A DNA stretch of 64,000 nt from Betaproteobacteria bacterium (GCA_016704895.1 JADIZG010000072.1:124001-188000), one strand, 5' to 3'; positions 21,893 to 32,483 are shown, numbered from the stretch's first letter. Notes: generated from the sequence alone by a model not told the origin. Numbers and translations: made by a program.

Positions 21893-22513
21893 TCAAGGCC
21901 GCGCGTCGCGCCGGGCCGCCGCGAGCGCCCGGTAGGACGCGTCGAGGCGGGCGACGGCGGCCGCGATCGCCTCGGGAGGTCCCGAGTTGTCGATCACGTC
22001 GTCGGCCCGCGCGAGCCGTTCCGCTCGCGCCAGCTGCGTCGCCATGATCGCGCGGACCTGGCTCTCCCGCAGTCCGCTTCGCAGGCCGACGCGCCGCACC
22101 TGCTCGGCTTCGGGGCAGTCGACGACCAGCACCCGGTCCGCGAGCGACGCGGTGCCGCCGCGCTCGAAGAGCAGCGGGACGACGAGCACGCCGTAGTCAC
22201 CCCGCCAGTCCGCGACGCGGCGCCGGATCTCCTCGCGGATCGGAGGATGGAGCGCCGCCTCGAGGCGGTGGCGGAACGACGCGTCCGCGAACGCCTGCTC
22301 GCGCAGTTTCGCGCGGTCGAGCGTCCCGTCGGCGGCGAGGATCGAGGGGCCGAGCGCGGCGACCACGGCGCGATGCCCGTCGCGCCCGGGCACGGAGAGC
22401 TCGTGGGCGACCTCGTCCGCGTCCACGACCTCGACGCCCAGCACGCGAAAGGCCGTGGCGACCGCCGACTTGCCGCTCCCGATGCCGCCGGTGAGGCCGA
22501 CGACGAGCGTCAC
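21893..22513 (-). CDS. coaE: CoaE, dephospho-CoA kinase
   Basis: Last step of coenzyme A synthesis: phosphorylates the ribose 3'-hydroxyl of dephospho-CoA. The 206-residue protein begins TLVVGLTGGIGSGKSAVATA, a P-loop at the very N terminus as in the family, then VEVVDADEVAHEL, LHPPIREEIRRR, LVVPLLFE and a C-terminal VIDNSG. The start is GTG 22513, which overlaps the pilD stop (GTGA); no ATG lies upstream and a later one would remove the P-loop. The arrangement pilD-coaE-zapD is typical of beta- and gammaproteobacteria. Confidence 0.94.
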   Translation of the reverse strand: MTLVVGLTGGIGSGKSAVATAFRVLGVEVVDADEVAHELSVPGRDGHRAVVAALGPSILAADGTLDRAKLREQAFADASFRHRLEAALHPPIREEIRRRVADWRGDYGVLVVPLLFERGGTASLADRVLVVDCPEAEQVRRVGLRSGLRESQVRAIMATQLARAERLARADDVIDNSGPPEAIAAAVARLDASYRALAAARRDARP

Positions 22514-23352
22514 CGCAGGTACATCGCGTTGATCGCCGGGCCGAAGAACAGCGCGACGGCCCCCGCCCCCGCGAGCCAGGGACCGTAGGGCAGCGGCACG
22601 GCCTTGTCGCGGCCCTCGAGCACGATCATCAGGATGCCGCCGACCGCGCCCAGCACGCTCGAGACGAGCACGATCTGCGGAAGCATCGGCCAGCCCAGCC
22701 ACGCGCCGAGCGCGGCGAGCAGCTTGAAATCGCCGTAGCCCATGCCTTCCTTTCCGCGGACGAGCTTGAACAGCCAGTACACCGCCCAGAGGACGAGGTA
22801 GCCGGCCATCGCGCCGACGACGGCGGACGCGAGCGGGACGAAGAGCCCGAACAGGTTCGCGACGAGGCCGCCCCACAGGAGCGGCAGCGTGAGGTCGTCG
22901 GGCAGGAGCTGCGTGTCGGCGTCGATGAACGCCAGCGCGAGCAGCGTCCACAGGAACGCGCAGGCCGCAAGCCCCTTCCAGCCCGCGCCGAACTGCCAGA
23001 CCGCGGCGACCGCGAGCGCGCCCGCGACGAGCTCGACGACGGGATACCGGGGCGAGATCGGCGCCTTGCACGCGCGGCACCGGCCGCGCAGCGCGAGCCA
23101 CGACACCACCGGGACGTTCTCGATCGCCGTGATCGCATGCCCGCACGCCGGGCACGCCGACCGCGGCACCATCAGGTTGTAGCGGGGCTTCGCTTCGGGC
23201 TCGCGCCCGGCGAGCTCGGCGCACTGGTCGGCCCAGCCGCGCTCCATCATCTTCGGGAGGCGGTGGATGACGACGTTGAGGAAGCTCCCGACGCAAAGCC
23301 CGATCACGGCGGCCGCGGGGAGCGCGACCGCCGGGTCGAGGAGGGATGCCAT
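22510..23352 (-). CDS. pilD: PilD, type IV prepilin peptidase / N-methyltransferase
   Basis: Membrane aspartyl protease that cuts and methylates type IV prepilins and type II secretion pseudopilins. The 280-residue protein starts with GLCVGSFLNVVIHRLPKMM, then the zinc four-cysteine loop (CPACGH ... CRACKAPIS), then the two catalytic-aspartate motifs FIDADTQLLPDDLTLP and GMGYGDFKLLAALGAWLG. About eight membrane helices. It lies 19 bases after pilC in one operon and overlaps coaE by four bases. Confidence 0.95.
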   Translation of the reverse strand: MASLLDPAVALPAAAVIGLCVGSFLNVVIHRLPKMMERGWADQCAELAGREPEAKPRYNLMVPRSACPACGHAITAIENVPVVSWLALRGRCRACKAPISPRYPVVELVAGALAVAAVWQFGAGWKGLAACAFLWTLLALAFIDADTQLLPDDLTLPLLWGGLVANLFGLFVPLASAVVGAMAGYLVLWAVYWLFKLVRGKEGMGYGDFKLLAALGAWLGWPMLPQIVLVSSVLGAVGGILMIVLEGRDKAVPLPYGPWLAGAGAVALFFGPAINAMYLR

Positions 23353-23371
23353 CGCCGCCCGGATTCCGCGG

Positions 23372-24598
23372 TCAGACGACCGCGCCGAGCTTGAAGATCG
23401 GCAGGTACATCGCGACGACCAGGCCGCCGACGACGACGCCGAGGAACACGATGATGATCGGCTCGAGCAGCGACGAAAGCGCGGACACGGCGTCGTCGAC
23501 CTCGCGCTCGTAGAAGTCCGCGATCTTCGTGAGCATCGCGTCGAGCGAGCCCGACTCCTCGCCGATCTGCACCATCTGCAGCACCATGTTCGGGAAGAGC
23601 TGCGTCGACATCATCGAGTTGGTGAGGCTCGTGCCGGTCGACACGTCGGTCTGGATCCGCCGCGTGGCCGACTGGTAGACGGCGTTCCCCGCCGCGCCCG
23701 AGACCGCGTCGAGCGACTCGACGAGCGGCACGCCGGCGGCGAACATCGTCGCGAGCGTGCGCGTCCAGCGCGCGATCGTCGCCTTCTCGAGGATGTCGCC
23801 GATGACCGGGAACTTGAGCAGCAGCCGGTCGAACGTGTAGCGGAACGTCGCCGAGCGCTTGATGAGCACCGTCATCCCGAAGATCGCGCCGCCGATCGCG
23901 AGGAACGCGGCCCACCACCAGGTGACGACGAAGTCCGAGATGTCGATGACGAGCTGCGTGGGCGCGGGCAGCGACGCGCCGAAGCTCGAGAACACGTCCT
24001 TGAACGCGGGGATCACGAAGATCATGATCACCCAGACGACGACGATCGCGACGGTCACCACCGCGGACGGGTAGAAGAGCGCCGCCTTGATCTTGCTCTT
24101 CAGCGCGAGGATCTTCTCCTTGTACGTCGCGAGCCGGTCGAGGATCGCGTCGATCATCCCCGAGCTCTCGCCCGCCGCGACCAGGTTGCAGTAGAGGTTG
24201 TCGAACTGCGCCGGGTAGTGCCGGAACGCGTCGGCGAGGCTCGATCCGGCCTCGATCCGGCTCTTCACTTCCATCATCAGGCGCGAGAACCTGGCGTTGC
24301 TGTGGCCGCGGGCGACGATCTCGAACGACTGGAGCAGCGGCACGCCCGCCTTCAGCATCGTCGCGAGCTGGCGCGTGAAGAACGTCACGTCCTTCTCGGA
24401 TACGCGCTTCCCGCCGCGGAACGTCTGGCGCTTGATCTTGGTGATGCGGATGCCCTGGCGGCGCAGGTTGCTCGTGACGACCGTCTCGGACGCCGCCTTC
24501 GACTCGCCGCGCACCTGGCGGTTGTTGCGGTCGACGCCCTCCCAGAGGAACGTGTGCTCCTTGACATCGGACTTGCGCTGCACGGTGGCGGTGGCCAT
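23372..24598 (-). CDS. pilC: PilC, type IV pilus inner-membrane platform protein
   Basis: GspF-family platform that couples the PilB/PilT motors to pilin assembly. The 408-residue protein has two homologous GspF domains; visible are FTRQLATMLKAGVPLLQSFE in the first and RTLATMFAAGVPLVESLDAV in the second, with three membrane segments (e.g. VVTVAIVVVWVIMIFVIPAF and the C-terminal LLEPIIIVFLGVVVGGLVVA). The end (AMYLPIFKLG) is the family consensus. pilB is 35 bases upstream. No pilin or pilT is in the window. Confidence 0.96.
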   Translation of the reverse strand: MATATVQRKSDVKEHTFLWEGVDRNNRQVRGESKAASETVVTSNLRRQGIRITKIKRQTFRGGKRVSEKDVTFFTRQLATMLKAGVPLLQSFEIVARGHSNARFSRLMMEVKSRIEAGSSLADAFRHYPAQFDNLYCNLVAAGESSGMIDAILDRLATYKEKILALKSKIKAALFYPSAVVTVAIVVVWVIMIFVIPAFKDVFSSFGASLPAPTQLVIDISDFVVTWWWAAFLAIGGAIFGMTVLIKRSATFRYTFDRLLLKFPVIGDILEKATIARWTRTLATMFAAGVPLVESLDAVSGAAGNAVYQSATRRIQTDVSTGTSLTNSMMSTQLFPNMVLQMVQIGEESGSLDAMLTKIADFYEREVDDAVSALSSLLEPIIIVFLGVVVGGLVVAMYLPIFKLGAVV

Positions 24599-24633
24599 GG
24601 TCGTTTCCCCGGGGCGGCATCAGGCCGCCGGCA

Positions 24634-26352
24634 TCATTCGTTCGTGACGGCTTCCACTTCCTCGAGCGACATCAGGCCCGCCTTGACCTTCAGGAGGCCG
24701 GACTGGCGCAGGTTGCGCACGCCTTCCTTCTGCGCGAGGTCGGCGATCTCGAGCGCGTTGCCGTTGCGCATGATCAGCAGGCGCATGTCGTCGGAGATCG
24801 GCATCACCTCGTAGATGCCGACGCGGCCCTTGTAGCCGGAGCCGCCGCAGTGGTCGCATCCGCCCGGGCCGTACGCCTGCCAGCTGCCGTCGAGGTCGTC
24901 CTCGGAGAAGCCGGCGCGCAGCAGCGCCTCGGGAGGGATGTCCTCGGGGCGCTTGCAGTGCACGCAGAGCTTGCGCCCGAGCCGCTGCGCCGTGATCAGG
25001 ATCACCGACGACGCGATGTTGAACGGCGCGACCCCCATGTTCTGGAGGCGCGTCAGCGTCGTCGGCGCGTCGTTCGTGTGCAGCGTCGACAGCACGAGGT
25101 GGCCGGTCTGCGCCGCCTTGATCGCGATGTCGGCGGTCTCGAGGTCGCGGACCTCGCCGACCATCACGATGTCGGGATCCTGGCGCAGGAACGCGCGGAG
25201 CGCGGCGGCGAACGTGAGGCCCGCCTTCTCGTTCACGTTGACCTGGTTGACGCCCGGGAGCTGGATTTCCGCCGGGTCCTCGGCCGTCGAGATGTTGATC
25301 CCCGGCTGGTTCAGGATGTTGATGCAGGTGTAGAGCGACACCGTCTTGCCCGAACCGGTCGGGCCGGTCACCAGGATCATGCCGTACGGGCGGGCGATCG
25401 CGTCCAGCAGGATCTGCTGCTGGTCGGGCTCGTAGCCCAGCGCCTCGATGCCGAGCTTGACCCCGGACGAGTCGAGGATGCGCATCACGATCTTCTCGCC
25501 GTAGAGCGTCGGCAGCGTCGAGACGCGGAAGTCGATCGACTTCGTCTTCGACAGCATGATCTTCATGCGGCCGTCCTGCGGCACGCGCTTCTCGGCGATG
25601 TCGAGCTTGCTGATCACCTTGATGCGCGAGGCCACCTTGTCCTTGATCGCGAGCGGCGGCTGCGCGATCTCGGAGAGGATGCCGTCGATGCGGTAGCGGA
25701 TCCGGTAGAAACGCTCGTAGGGCTCGAAGTGGATGTCGGACGCGCCGCCGGCGATCGCGTCCAGCAGGATCTTCTGGATGTACTTGACGACCGGGGCATC
25801 CTCGACCTCGGCGTCCTCCTCCTCCGTCCGCGCGCCCGGGGTCCCGTCCTGCATGTCGACCTCGAGGTCGTCGAGGTTCGCGGCGTCCCTGAGCGTCGCG
25901 CCCGACGCCTCGACCAGGCGATGGATCGCATGGCCGAGCTTGTCGTCCTCGACGACGACCGGCTCGACGACCAGGTTGGTCTTGAACCGGACCTCCTCGA
26001 GCGCCTGCATGTTCGCCGGGTCGGAGACCGCGACGAACAGGCGGTTGCCGCGCTTGGCGAGCGGGAGCACGCGCCGCGACTGCGACATCTTCGCGTCGAA
26101 GAACTCCTTCTGGAACTGGTCGAAGTCGAACGACGAGAGGTCGAGCAGCGGGACCCCGAACGCGCGCGACCCGAACACGGCGACCTGGTTCGGCGTGAAC
26201 CGCTTGCTCGTCAGGACCTGCTCGACGAACGAGATGTTCGCGGCCTGGGCCTGGTTCTGCAGCGACTCGGCCTCGCTTTCGGGCATCAGCCCGTGCTGGG
26301 CGAGCGCGCGCGCGAGTCCGCTCAGGTTGCGAGTGGCGGCGTGCGTGGCCAT
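24634..26352 (-). CDS. pilB: PilB, type IV pilus extension ATPase
   Basis: Hexameric ATPase that drives pilus extension from the cytoplasm. The 572-residue protein has an N-terminal MshEN-type domain, then the GspE/PilB core: ASDIHFEPYERFYRIRYRID, Walker A GPTGSGKTVSLYTC, the aspartate box STAEDPAEIQLPGVNQVNVN, Walker B RQDPDIVMVGEVRD and the histidine box TGHLVLSTLHTNDAP. A four-cysteine zinc site follows (CVHC ... CDHCGGSGYKGR). I start at ATG 26352 (MATHAATRNLSGLARAL), the usual start; the longer open frame adds unrelated residues. Confidence 0.95.
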   Translation of the reverse strand: MATHAATRNLSGLARALAQHGLMPESEAESLQNQAQAANISFVEQVLTSKRFTPNQVAVFGSRAFGVPLLDLSSFDFDQFQKEFFDAKMSQSRRVLPLAKRGNRLFVAVSDPANMQALEEVRFKTNLVVEPVVVEDDKLGHAIHRLVEASGATLRDAANLDDLEVDMQDGTPGARTEEEDAEVEDAPVVKYIQKILLDAIAGGASDIHFEPYERFYRIRYRIDGILSEIAQPPLAIKDKVASRIKVISKLDIAEKRVPQDGRMKIMLSKTKSIDFRVSTLPTLYGEKIVMRILDSSGVKLGIEALGYEPDQQQILLDAIARPYGMILVTGPTGSGKTVSLYTCINILNQPGINISTAEDPAEIQLPGVNQVNVNEKAGLTFAAALRAFLRQDPDIVMVGEVRDLETADIAIKAAQTGHLVLSTLHTNDAPTTLTRLQNMGVAPFNIASSVILITAQRLGRKLCVHCKRPEDIPPEALLRAGFSEDDLDGSWQAYGPGGCDHCGGSGYKGRVGIYEVMPISDDMRLLIMRNGNALEIADLAQKEGVRNLRQSGLLKVKAGLMSLEEVEAVTNE

Positions 26353-26480
26353 CGGGTTCGGGTCGGGTGGGTTTCGCGCCCGCGGGCCGGGGCTCGCGGC
26401 AGACAGGGGACCGAAGCAACCTTCGTGCCGTGGCGCGAGCGTCGAAACCACCTCGCCACGTCATTCCAAATGCATGAAAC

Positions 26481-27800
26481 TTAACGAGAAGATGATGCCC
26501 GCTCGTCCCGGCTTTGTAAAGGCGCCGAAGGATGGCCCACCGGGGGCAGCAGCCGGACCACTTTCACGGCACGATCCTGCGTCTGGACGACCTCGACCGA
26601 CTGGCCGGCGAGGCGGAAAGCCGTCCCCGCTTCCGGGATGTCGCCCAGGTGGTCGACGATGAGGCCGTTGAGCGTCTTCGGGCCGTCGAGGGGAAATCGC
26701 GTGCCGAGCTGCCGGTTGAGCGTGCGCAGCGACGCCATGCCGTCGACCGTCACGCTGCCGTCCTGCTCGCGCCTGAACCCGTCCCCGGCGCCCGGCGCGG
26801 TGGTCGTGAACTCGCCGATGATCTCCTCGACGATGTCCTCGATCGTCACCAGGCCCTTGAGCTCGCCGTACTCGTCGACGACGAGCCCGATGCGCTGCCG
26901 GTCGGCCTGGAACTGCGTCAGCTGCGTCAGGAGCGACGTGCCCGCGGGCACGAAATAGGGCTTTCGAAGCAGCGGGCGCAGCGACTCGGGGTCGATCCCC
27001 TCGCCCTCCTGCATCAGCCCGACGACGTTCTTGAGGTGCAGCACGCCGACGATCTGATCGGGCGAGCCCTCGTAGACGGGCAGGCGCGTGTGGTACGAGG
27101 TCGCGAGCTGCTGGCGCAGGAGCTGCGGCCTCGCGGCGAGGTCGATCGCGTGGATCTGCGGGCGGGGCACCATGACGTCTTCGACGGTCACGGCCTCGAG
27201 GTCGAAGAGGTTGGCGAGCATCGCCCGGTGCTTGCCGCGGAAGTACTGGTTGCCCTCGAGCACCAGCGCGCGGATCTCCTCCTGCGACAGCGCGCCGCCG
27301 GCGTCCTGCGGCGGCTGGATGCGCGAGACCTTGAGCAGCGCCTGCACGAACAGGTTGACGAACCAGACCGCCGGCATCGCGATCCTGAGCAGCGGCGCGA
27401 GCGTGAACGAGGCGACCGGCGCGATCCGGTCGGCGTAGGCGGCGCCGACGACCTTCGGCGTCACCTCCGAGAACACCAGGATCAGGAACGTGATCGCGAT
27501 CGTCCCGGCGGCCAGGGCGAGCTTGCCCTCGCCGAACAGGCGCTCGGTGAGCACGGCGGTGAGCGTCGCCGCGGCGGCGTTGATCAGGTTGTTGCCGAGC
27601 AGGATCACGCCCAGCAGCCGGTCGGTCTTCGCGAGCAGGCCGAGCGCGGTGCGCGCCCCGGCCGAGCCGCGCTGTGCCTGGTGGCGCAGCCGCACGCGGT
27701 TCGCCGCCATCATCGCGGTCTCGGCGAGCGAGAAGAAGCCCGAGACGACCAGCAGCAGCGCGAGGGCGATGCCGAGCGTCGAGTTCGAGTAGTCGTCCAC
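26481..27800 (-). CDS. CorC/HlyC-type transporter-associated protein (DUF21-CBS-CorC)
   Basis: Membrane protein of the CNNM/CorB-CorC group, linked to magnesium export or resistance. The 439-residue protein has a DUF21 membrane domain (FFSLAETAMMAANRVRLRHQ; about four helices to residue 170), two CBS domains (VEDVMVPRPQIHAIDL; GVLHLKNVVGLMQEG; IGLVVDEYGELKGLVTIEDI) and a C-terminal CorC_HlyC domain ending near VEVVQTQDRAVKVVR. This is the E. coli YfjD (CorB) arrangement, in which ypjD and ffh are neighbours, as here. Confidence 0.9.
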   Translation of the reverse strand: MDDYSNSTLGIALALLLVVSGFFSLAETAMMAANRVRLRHQAQRGSAGARTALGLLAKTDRLLGVILLGNNLINAAAATLTAVLTERLFGEGKLALAAGTIAITFLILVFSEVTPKVVGAAYADRIAPVASFTLAPLLRIAMPAVWFVNLFVQALLKVSRIQPPQDAGGALSQEEIRALVLEGNQYFRGKHRAMLANLFDLEAVTVEDVMVPRPQIHAIDLAARPQLLRQQLATSYHTRLPVYEGSPDQIVGVLHLKNVVGLMQEGEGIDPESLRPLLRKPYFVPAGTSLLTQLTQFQADRQRIGLVVDEYGELKGLVTIEDIVEEIIGEFTTTAPGAGDGFRREQDGSVTVDGMASLRTLNRQLGTRFPLDGPKTLNGLIVDHLGDIPEAGTAFRLAGQSVEVVQTQDRAVKVVRLLPPVGHPSAPLQSRDERASSSR

Positions 27801-27815
27801 GGGGCGCGGCCGGTG

Positions 27816-28598
27816 TCAGCGCCCCAGCACGATCTCGACCACGAACTTCGTGCCGAGGTAGGCGAGGATCAGCAGCAGCGTGCCGGTGAGGATCCAGCGC
27901 AGCGCCTTGCGGCCGCGCCAGCCGTAGCGCCATCGGCCGACGACGAGCAGGCCGAAGACGACCCAGGAGGCGACCGCGAACACGTTCTTGTGCGTGAACT
28001 GGAACGCCCGGCCGAACAGCTCCTCGGAAAACAGCACGCCGCTCGCGAGCGCGAGTGACAGCAGCACGAATCCCGCCGCGATGAGCCGGAAGAGCGCGCG
28101 CTCGAGCGTCAGGAGCGGCGGGGTCGCCGTGCCTTCCGCCAGCCCCCGGTGCAGCCGGCTCTCGAGCCCGGTCATCACGAGCGCCTGCGCAGCGGCGACG
28201 ATGAAGAACGCGTAGGCGAGGAGCGCGACCGCGATGTGGGCGGTCGCCCACGGGGCGCCCGCGTACGGAAAGCGGTGCGCCGAGCCGAAGGCGACCGGGA
28301 CCAGCGTGGCGACCGCGGCGACCGGCAGCACGACCGCGCCGACGCCGGGCAGCGACGCGAGCGCGCCGGTGGCCCAGGCGACGAGCACCGTGAGGCCCCC
28401 GACGAGCGAGAGCGCATGGAAGAGCGAGAGATCGAGGCCCTCCGGCGTGACGACGCCCGTGGCCGCGGCGAGCGCGTGCGCCGCGAGCGCCGCGGGCGGG
28501 AGGACGCGGCGGGGCACGGACGTCGCCCCCGAGCCCGGCCATAGCGCCCAGGCGGCGGCCGCGTAAAGCGCGAAGGCGGCGACGTGCAGTAGAATCAT
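27816..28598 (-). CDS. ypjD: CcsA/YpjD-type cytochrome c assembly membrane protein
   Basis: A 260-residue protein with about eight membrane helices of the CcmC/CcsA superfamily. The conserved block HIAVALLAYAFFIVAAAQAL, the ELFGRAFQFTHKNVFAVASW segment with the family histidine, and LILAYLGTKFVVEIVL near the end are seen. True CcsA helps attach haem to c-type cytochromes; the YpjD branch next to ffh and corB has been linked to magnesium homeostasis instead, and the sequence alone does not decide. It is divergent from ffh and ends 15 bases before the corC-like gene. Confidence 0.85.
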   Translation of the reverse strand: MILLHVAAFALYAAAAWALWPGSGATSVPRRVLPPAALAAHALAAATGVVTPEGLDLSLFHALSLVGGLTVLVAWATGALASLPGVGAVVLPVAAVATLVPVAFGSAHRFPYAGAPWATAHIAVALLAYAFFIVAAAQALVMTGLESRLHRGLAEGTATPPLLTLERALFRLIAAGFVLLSLALASGVLFSEELFGRAFQFTHKNVFAVASWVVFGLLVVGRWRYGWRGRKALRWILTGTLLLILAYLGTKFVVEIVLGR

Positions 28599-28654
28599 CG
28601 GTCCTGCAGAGTGTAGCGCACGCGCCTGGCCGGGGCGTGCCCGCCGACCCCCCG

Positions 28655-29998
<1,344 letters not shown>

Positions 29999-30350
29999 CG
30001 GCTGTCGGGCGCCGCGCCCCACCTGCTTCCGGGCAACGCGGGTCAGGAGTGACCGACCCGAGCATCCGCAGGGCGACGCGCGGCGCGATTCCCCCGGTCG
30101 CGACGCGTTCGACGCGACGAGCGTCCTCGGGCCGGCTTTCGGCGGCGGCACCGGCGCGATCCTCGGGGTCGCCGGGTGCCGGGAGCAGGGCCCGCCGTCC
30201 ATCCAGCGCGACCAAGGGGCTTGTCAAGTCTTTGATTGCAAATGGTTCGCGCCGGCACCCTCCCCGGGCCGCCCTTACGCCGACCTTGCCTGGAAGGCCG
30301 TTTCCGTTGTAGAATCAACGTCTTTTTCGCCCTGCCCGGAACCCACGATC
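29999..30350. other. ffh-rpsP gap without a protein gene
   Basis: A 352-base gap. I see no convincing reading frame on either strand. The last 65 bases hold the probable rpsP promoter (30286-30315). The rest shows no repeat or hairpin that I could support. Confidence 0.55.
30286..30315 (+). promoter_or_regulatory. Probable sigma-70 promoter of the rpsP-rimM-trmD-rplS operon
   Basis: TTGCCT (30286-30291) and TAGAAT (30310-30315), 18 bases apart, with a less GC-rich flank (TTTCCGTTGTAGAATCAACG). Transcription would begin near 30322, about 30 bases before the rpsP start. Fit to consensus is 4/6 at -35 and 5/6 at -10; the placement is as expected for a ribosomal operon. Confidence 0.55.
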
Positions 30351-30620
30351 ATGGTTGTCATTCGTCTCGCCCGCGGGGGCGCCAAGAAGCGCCCGTTCTA
30401 CAACATCGTCGTCGCCGATTCGCGCAATCGCCGCGACGGCCGCTTCATCGAGCGCGTCGGGTACTACAACCCGATCGCGTCCGGAAAAGAGACCGGGCTC
30501 AAGCTCGAGCTCGAGCGCATCTCGTACTGGAAAGACCGCGGCGCCAAGCTGTCGGACACGGTCGCGATGCTGGTGAAGCGGTCCGGCACCCCGGCGCCCG
30601 CGCCGGCGGTGGCTGCCTGA
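30351..30620 (+). CDS. rpsP: Ribosomal protein bS16
   Basis: Small-subunit ribosomal protein needed for 30S assembly. The 89-residue product begins MVVIRLARGGAKKRPFYNIV, then ADSRNRRDGRFIERVGYYNP and LKLELERISYWKDRGAKLSD, all close to the family consensus. It is the first gene of the rpsP-rimM-trmD-rplS operon, which has the standard order here. The stop TGA at 30618-30620 overlaps the proposed rimM start. Confidence 0.97.
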   Translation: MVVIRLARGGAKKRPFYNIVVADSRNRRDGRFIERVGYYNPIASGKETGLKLELERISYWKDRGAKLSDTVAMLVKRSGTPAPAPAVAA

Positions 30621-31147
30621 CGGACGCGAACGACGCGTACGTCGTCCTGGGCCGCATCGTCGGTCCCTGGGGCGTGCGCGGATGGGTCAAGGTCGCGCCG
30701 TACGGCGACGGACCCGTGGGACTCGTCGCGCAGCGCACCTGGTGGTTGCGCGCTCCCGGCGGCGACTGGCAGTCGCGTGAGGTCACCGAGGCGCGCGCAC
30801 ACAGCGGAACGGTCGTGGCGGCGCTCGAGGGCTTCGGCACGCCGGAGGCCGCGGCGGCACTGAAGGGCCGTGAGGTGGCGGTGCCCAGGTCGGCGCTGCC
30901 GAAGGCGGGAAAAGGCGAGGTGTACCACGCCGACCTGGTGGGCCTCGACGTCGTCAGCTCGTCGGGCCGTTCGCTGGGGAAGGTCGTGGCGATGGAATCG
31001 TTCGGCGCGCATCCGCTGATGCGCGTGCAGGGTGGCGAAGGCGATGGCGATCCGGCCGGGCGCCTCGTGCCGTTCGTCGAGCCGATCCTCAGGTCGGTCG
31101 ACCTGAAGGCGCGGCGGATCGAGGTCGACTGGGAGCCGGAGTACTGA
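30617..31147 (+). CDS. rimM: RimM, 30S maturation factor (start codon unclear)
   Basis: Assists 16S rRNA 3'-domain maturation and binds uS19. The PRC-barrel protein reads VVLGRIVGPWGVRGWVKVAP at its start, then VTEARAHSGTVVAALEGF, GREVAVPRSALP, YHADLVGLDV and FGAHPLMRVQ, with PFVEPILRSVDLKARRIEVD at the end. From 30617 it has 176 residues, normal for RimM. No ATG, GTG or TTG is available in frame before the conserved N-terminal motif; the best candidate is CTG 30617, overlapping the rpsP stop as CTGA. A base error could hide a usual start. trmD overlaps the stop by one base. Confidence 0.9.
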   Translation: MTDANDAYVVLGRIVGPWGVRGWVKVAPYGDGPVGLVAQRTWWLRAPGGDWQSREVTEARAHSGTVVAALEGFGTPEAAAALKGREVAVPRSALPKAGKGEVYHADLVGLDVVSSSGRSLGKVVAMESFGAHPLMRVQGGEGDGDPAGRLVPFVEPILRSVDLKARRIEVDWEPEY

Positions 31148-31965
31148 TGGACACCCCCGGCGGGGGCGCGGCGGGACCGGCGGACCGCGCGATGCGCATC
31201 GACGTGGTCACGCTGTTCCCCGCGATGGTCGCTGAGGCGGCGAAGGTCGGGATCACCGGCCGCGCGGCGGAGCGCGGGCTGTGGTCGCTGCGGTGCTGGA
31301 ACCCGCGCGACTTCGCGACCGACGCGCACCGCACGGTGGACGACCGGCCGTATGGCGGCGGGCCGGGGATGGTGATGATGGCTGCGCCGCTAGCCGCGGC
31401 GAGCGCGGCGGCGCGAGGGGCTCAGCGGGGCGATGGCGTGGCGCGCTCGCACACGATCTACCTGACGCCCGCCGGGCGACCGCTGACCCACGCGAGGGTC
31501 GTCGAGCTTGCGGCGGACCGCGCGACGGGGCTGGTGCTGCTGGCGGGGCGCTACGAGGGAATCGACGAGCGCCTGGTCGAGCGGGAAGTGGACGAGGAGA
31601 TCGCGATCGGCGATTTCGTCGTCAGCGGCGGCGAGCTGCCGGCGCTGATGCTGATCGACGCGATCGCCCGGCAGCTGCCGGGGGCGCTCAACGATGCGCA
31701 GTCGGCGGTCGAGGAGTCGTTCGTGGCGGGCCTGCTCGATTGCCCGCACTACACGCGGCCCGAGATCCACGAGGGCGCGAAGGTGCCCGACGTGCTGCTG
31801 TCGGGGCACCACGAGGCGATCCGGCGCTGGCGCCTCGAGCAGTCGTTGAAGCGGACGATGGAGCGGCGGCCGGACCTCCTCGAGGGCCGGGCGCTGGCGA
31901 AGGAAGAGCGGGAGTGTCTGGCGCGGATCCGCGACGTGGCGTCGGGGAACGGCCGGCGGAAGTAG
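31147..31965 (+). CDS. trmD: TrmD, tRNA (guanine37-N1)-methyltransferase
   Basis: Essential SPOUT enzyme that methylates G37 of tRNAs and prevents frameshifting. The trefoil-knot S-adenosylmethionine site is seen in YLTPAGRPLTHARV, LLAGRYEGIDERLVE and EIAIGDFVVSGGELPALMLI, with the linker and C-terminal domain CPHYTRPEIHEGAKVPDVLL and LSGHHEAIRRWRLEQSLKRT. The N terminus in the family is usually MRIDVVTLFP, which is ATG 31192; I list ATG 31147, which overlaps the rimM stop and adds 15 Gly/Ala-rich residues. Either may be used. Confidence 0.96.
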   Translation: MDTPGGGAAGPADRAMRIDVVTLFPAMVAEAAKVGITGRAAERGLWSLRCWNPRDFATDAHRTVDDRPYGGGPGMVMMAAPLAAASAAARGAQRGDGVARSHTIYLTPAGRPLTHARVVELAADRATGLVLLAGRYEGIDERLVEREVDEEIAIGDFVVSGGELPALMLIDAIARQLPGALNDAQSAVEESFVAGLLDCPHYTRPEIHEGAKVPDVLLSGHHEAIRRWRLEQSLKRTMERRPDLLEGRALAKEERECLARIRDVASGNGRRK

Positions 31966-32082
31966 CGGAAACGGCAACACGACGTCAACAACCAGAAAAC
32001 GGGCTCACGTCCGGCGCCGGAAGGTTCGCCTCCGCGGCGCCCGACCTCTGATCCCCGCAAACGCAACCAAGGAAACGAGACC

Positions 32083-32458
32083 ATGAACCTCATCGAGACG
32101 CTGGAGCGCGAGGAGATCGCGCGCCTCGGCAAGACCCTCCCGGAGTTCGCGCCGGGCGACACCGTCGTCGTCAACGTGAACGTCGTCGAAGGCGAACGCA
32201 AGCGCGTGCAGGCCTACGAGGGCGTCGTCATCGCCAAGCGAAACCGCGGCCTCAACTCGTCGTTCGTCGTGCGCAAGATCTCGAGCGGCGAGGGTGTTCG
32301 AGCGGACGTTCCAGTCCTATTCGCCGCTGATCGCATCGATCGAGGTGAAGCGCCGGGGTGACGTGCGACGCGCGAAGCTCTACTACCTGCGCGCGCGTTC
32401 GGGCAAGTCGGCGCGCATCCGCGAGAAGCTCACGACGAAGGCGGGCAAGGCCGAGTAG
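32083..32458 (+). CDS. rplS: Ribosomal protein bL19 (frame break in the middle)
   Basis: Large-subunit ribosomal protein at the subunit interface. The first part reads MNLIETLEREEIARLGK, PEFAPGDTVVVNVNVVEGER, KRVQAYEGVVIAKRNRGLNS and SFVVRKISSGEG. The frame then breaks at about 32291-32298 (AGGGTGTTCG), and the continuation ERTFQSYSPLIASIEVKRRG, DVRRAKLYYLRARSGKSARI and REKL lies in the next frame with stop TAG at 32456-32458. Joined, it is about 125 residues, normal for bL19. The gene is essential, so an extra base in the sequence is much more likely than a real mutation. Confidence 0.95.
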
Positions 32459-32483
32459 CCCGGGGCCCTCCCGGGACGGCCCC

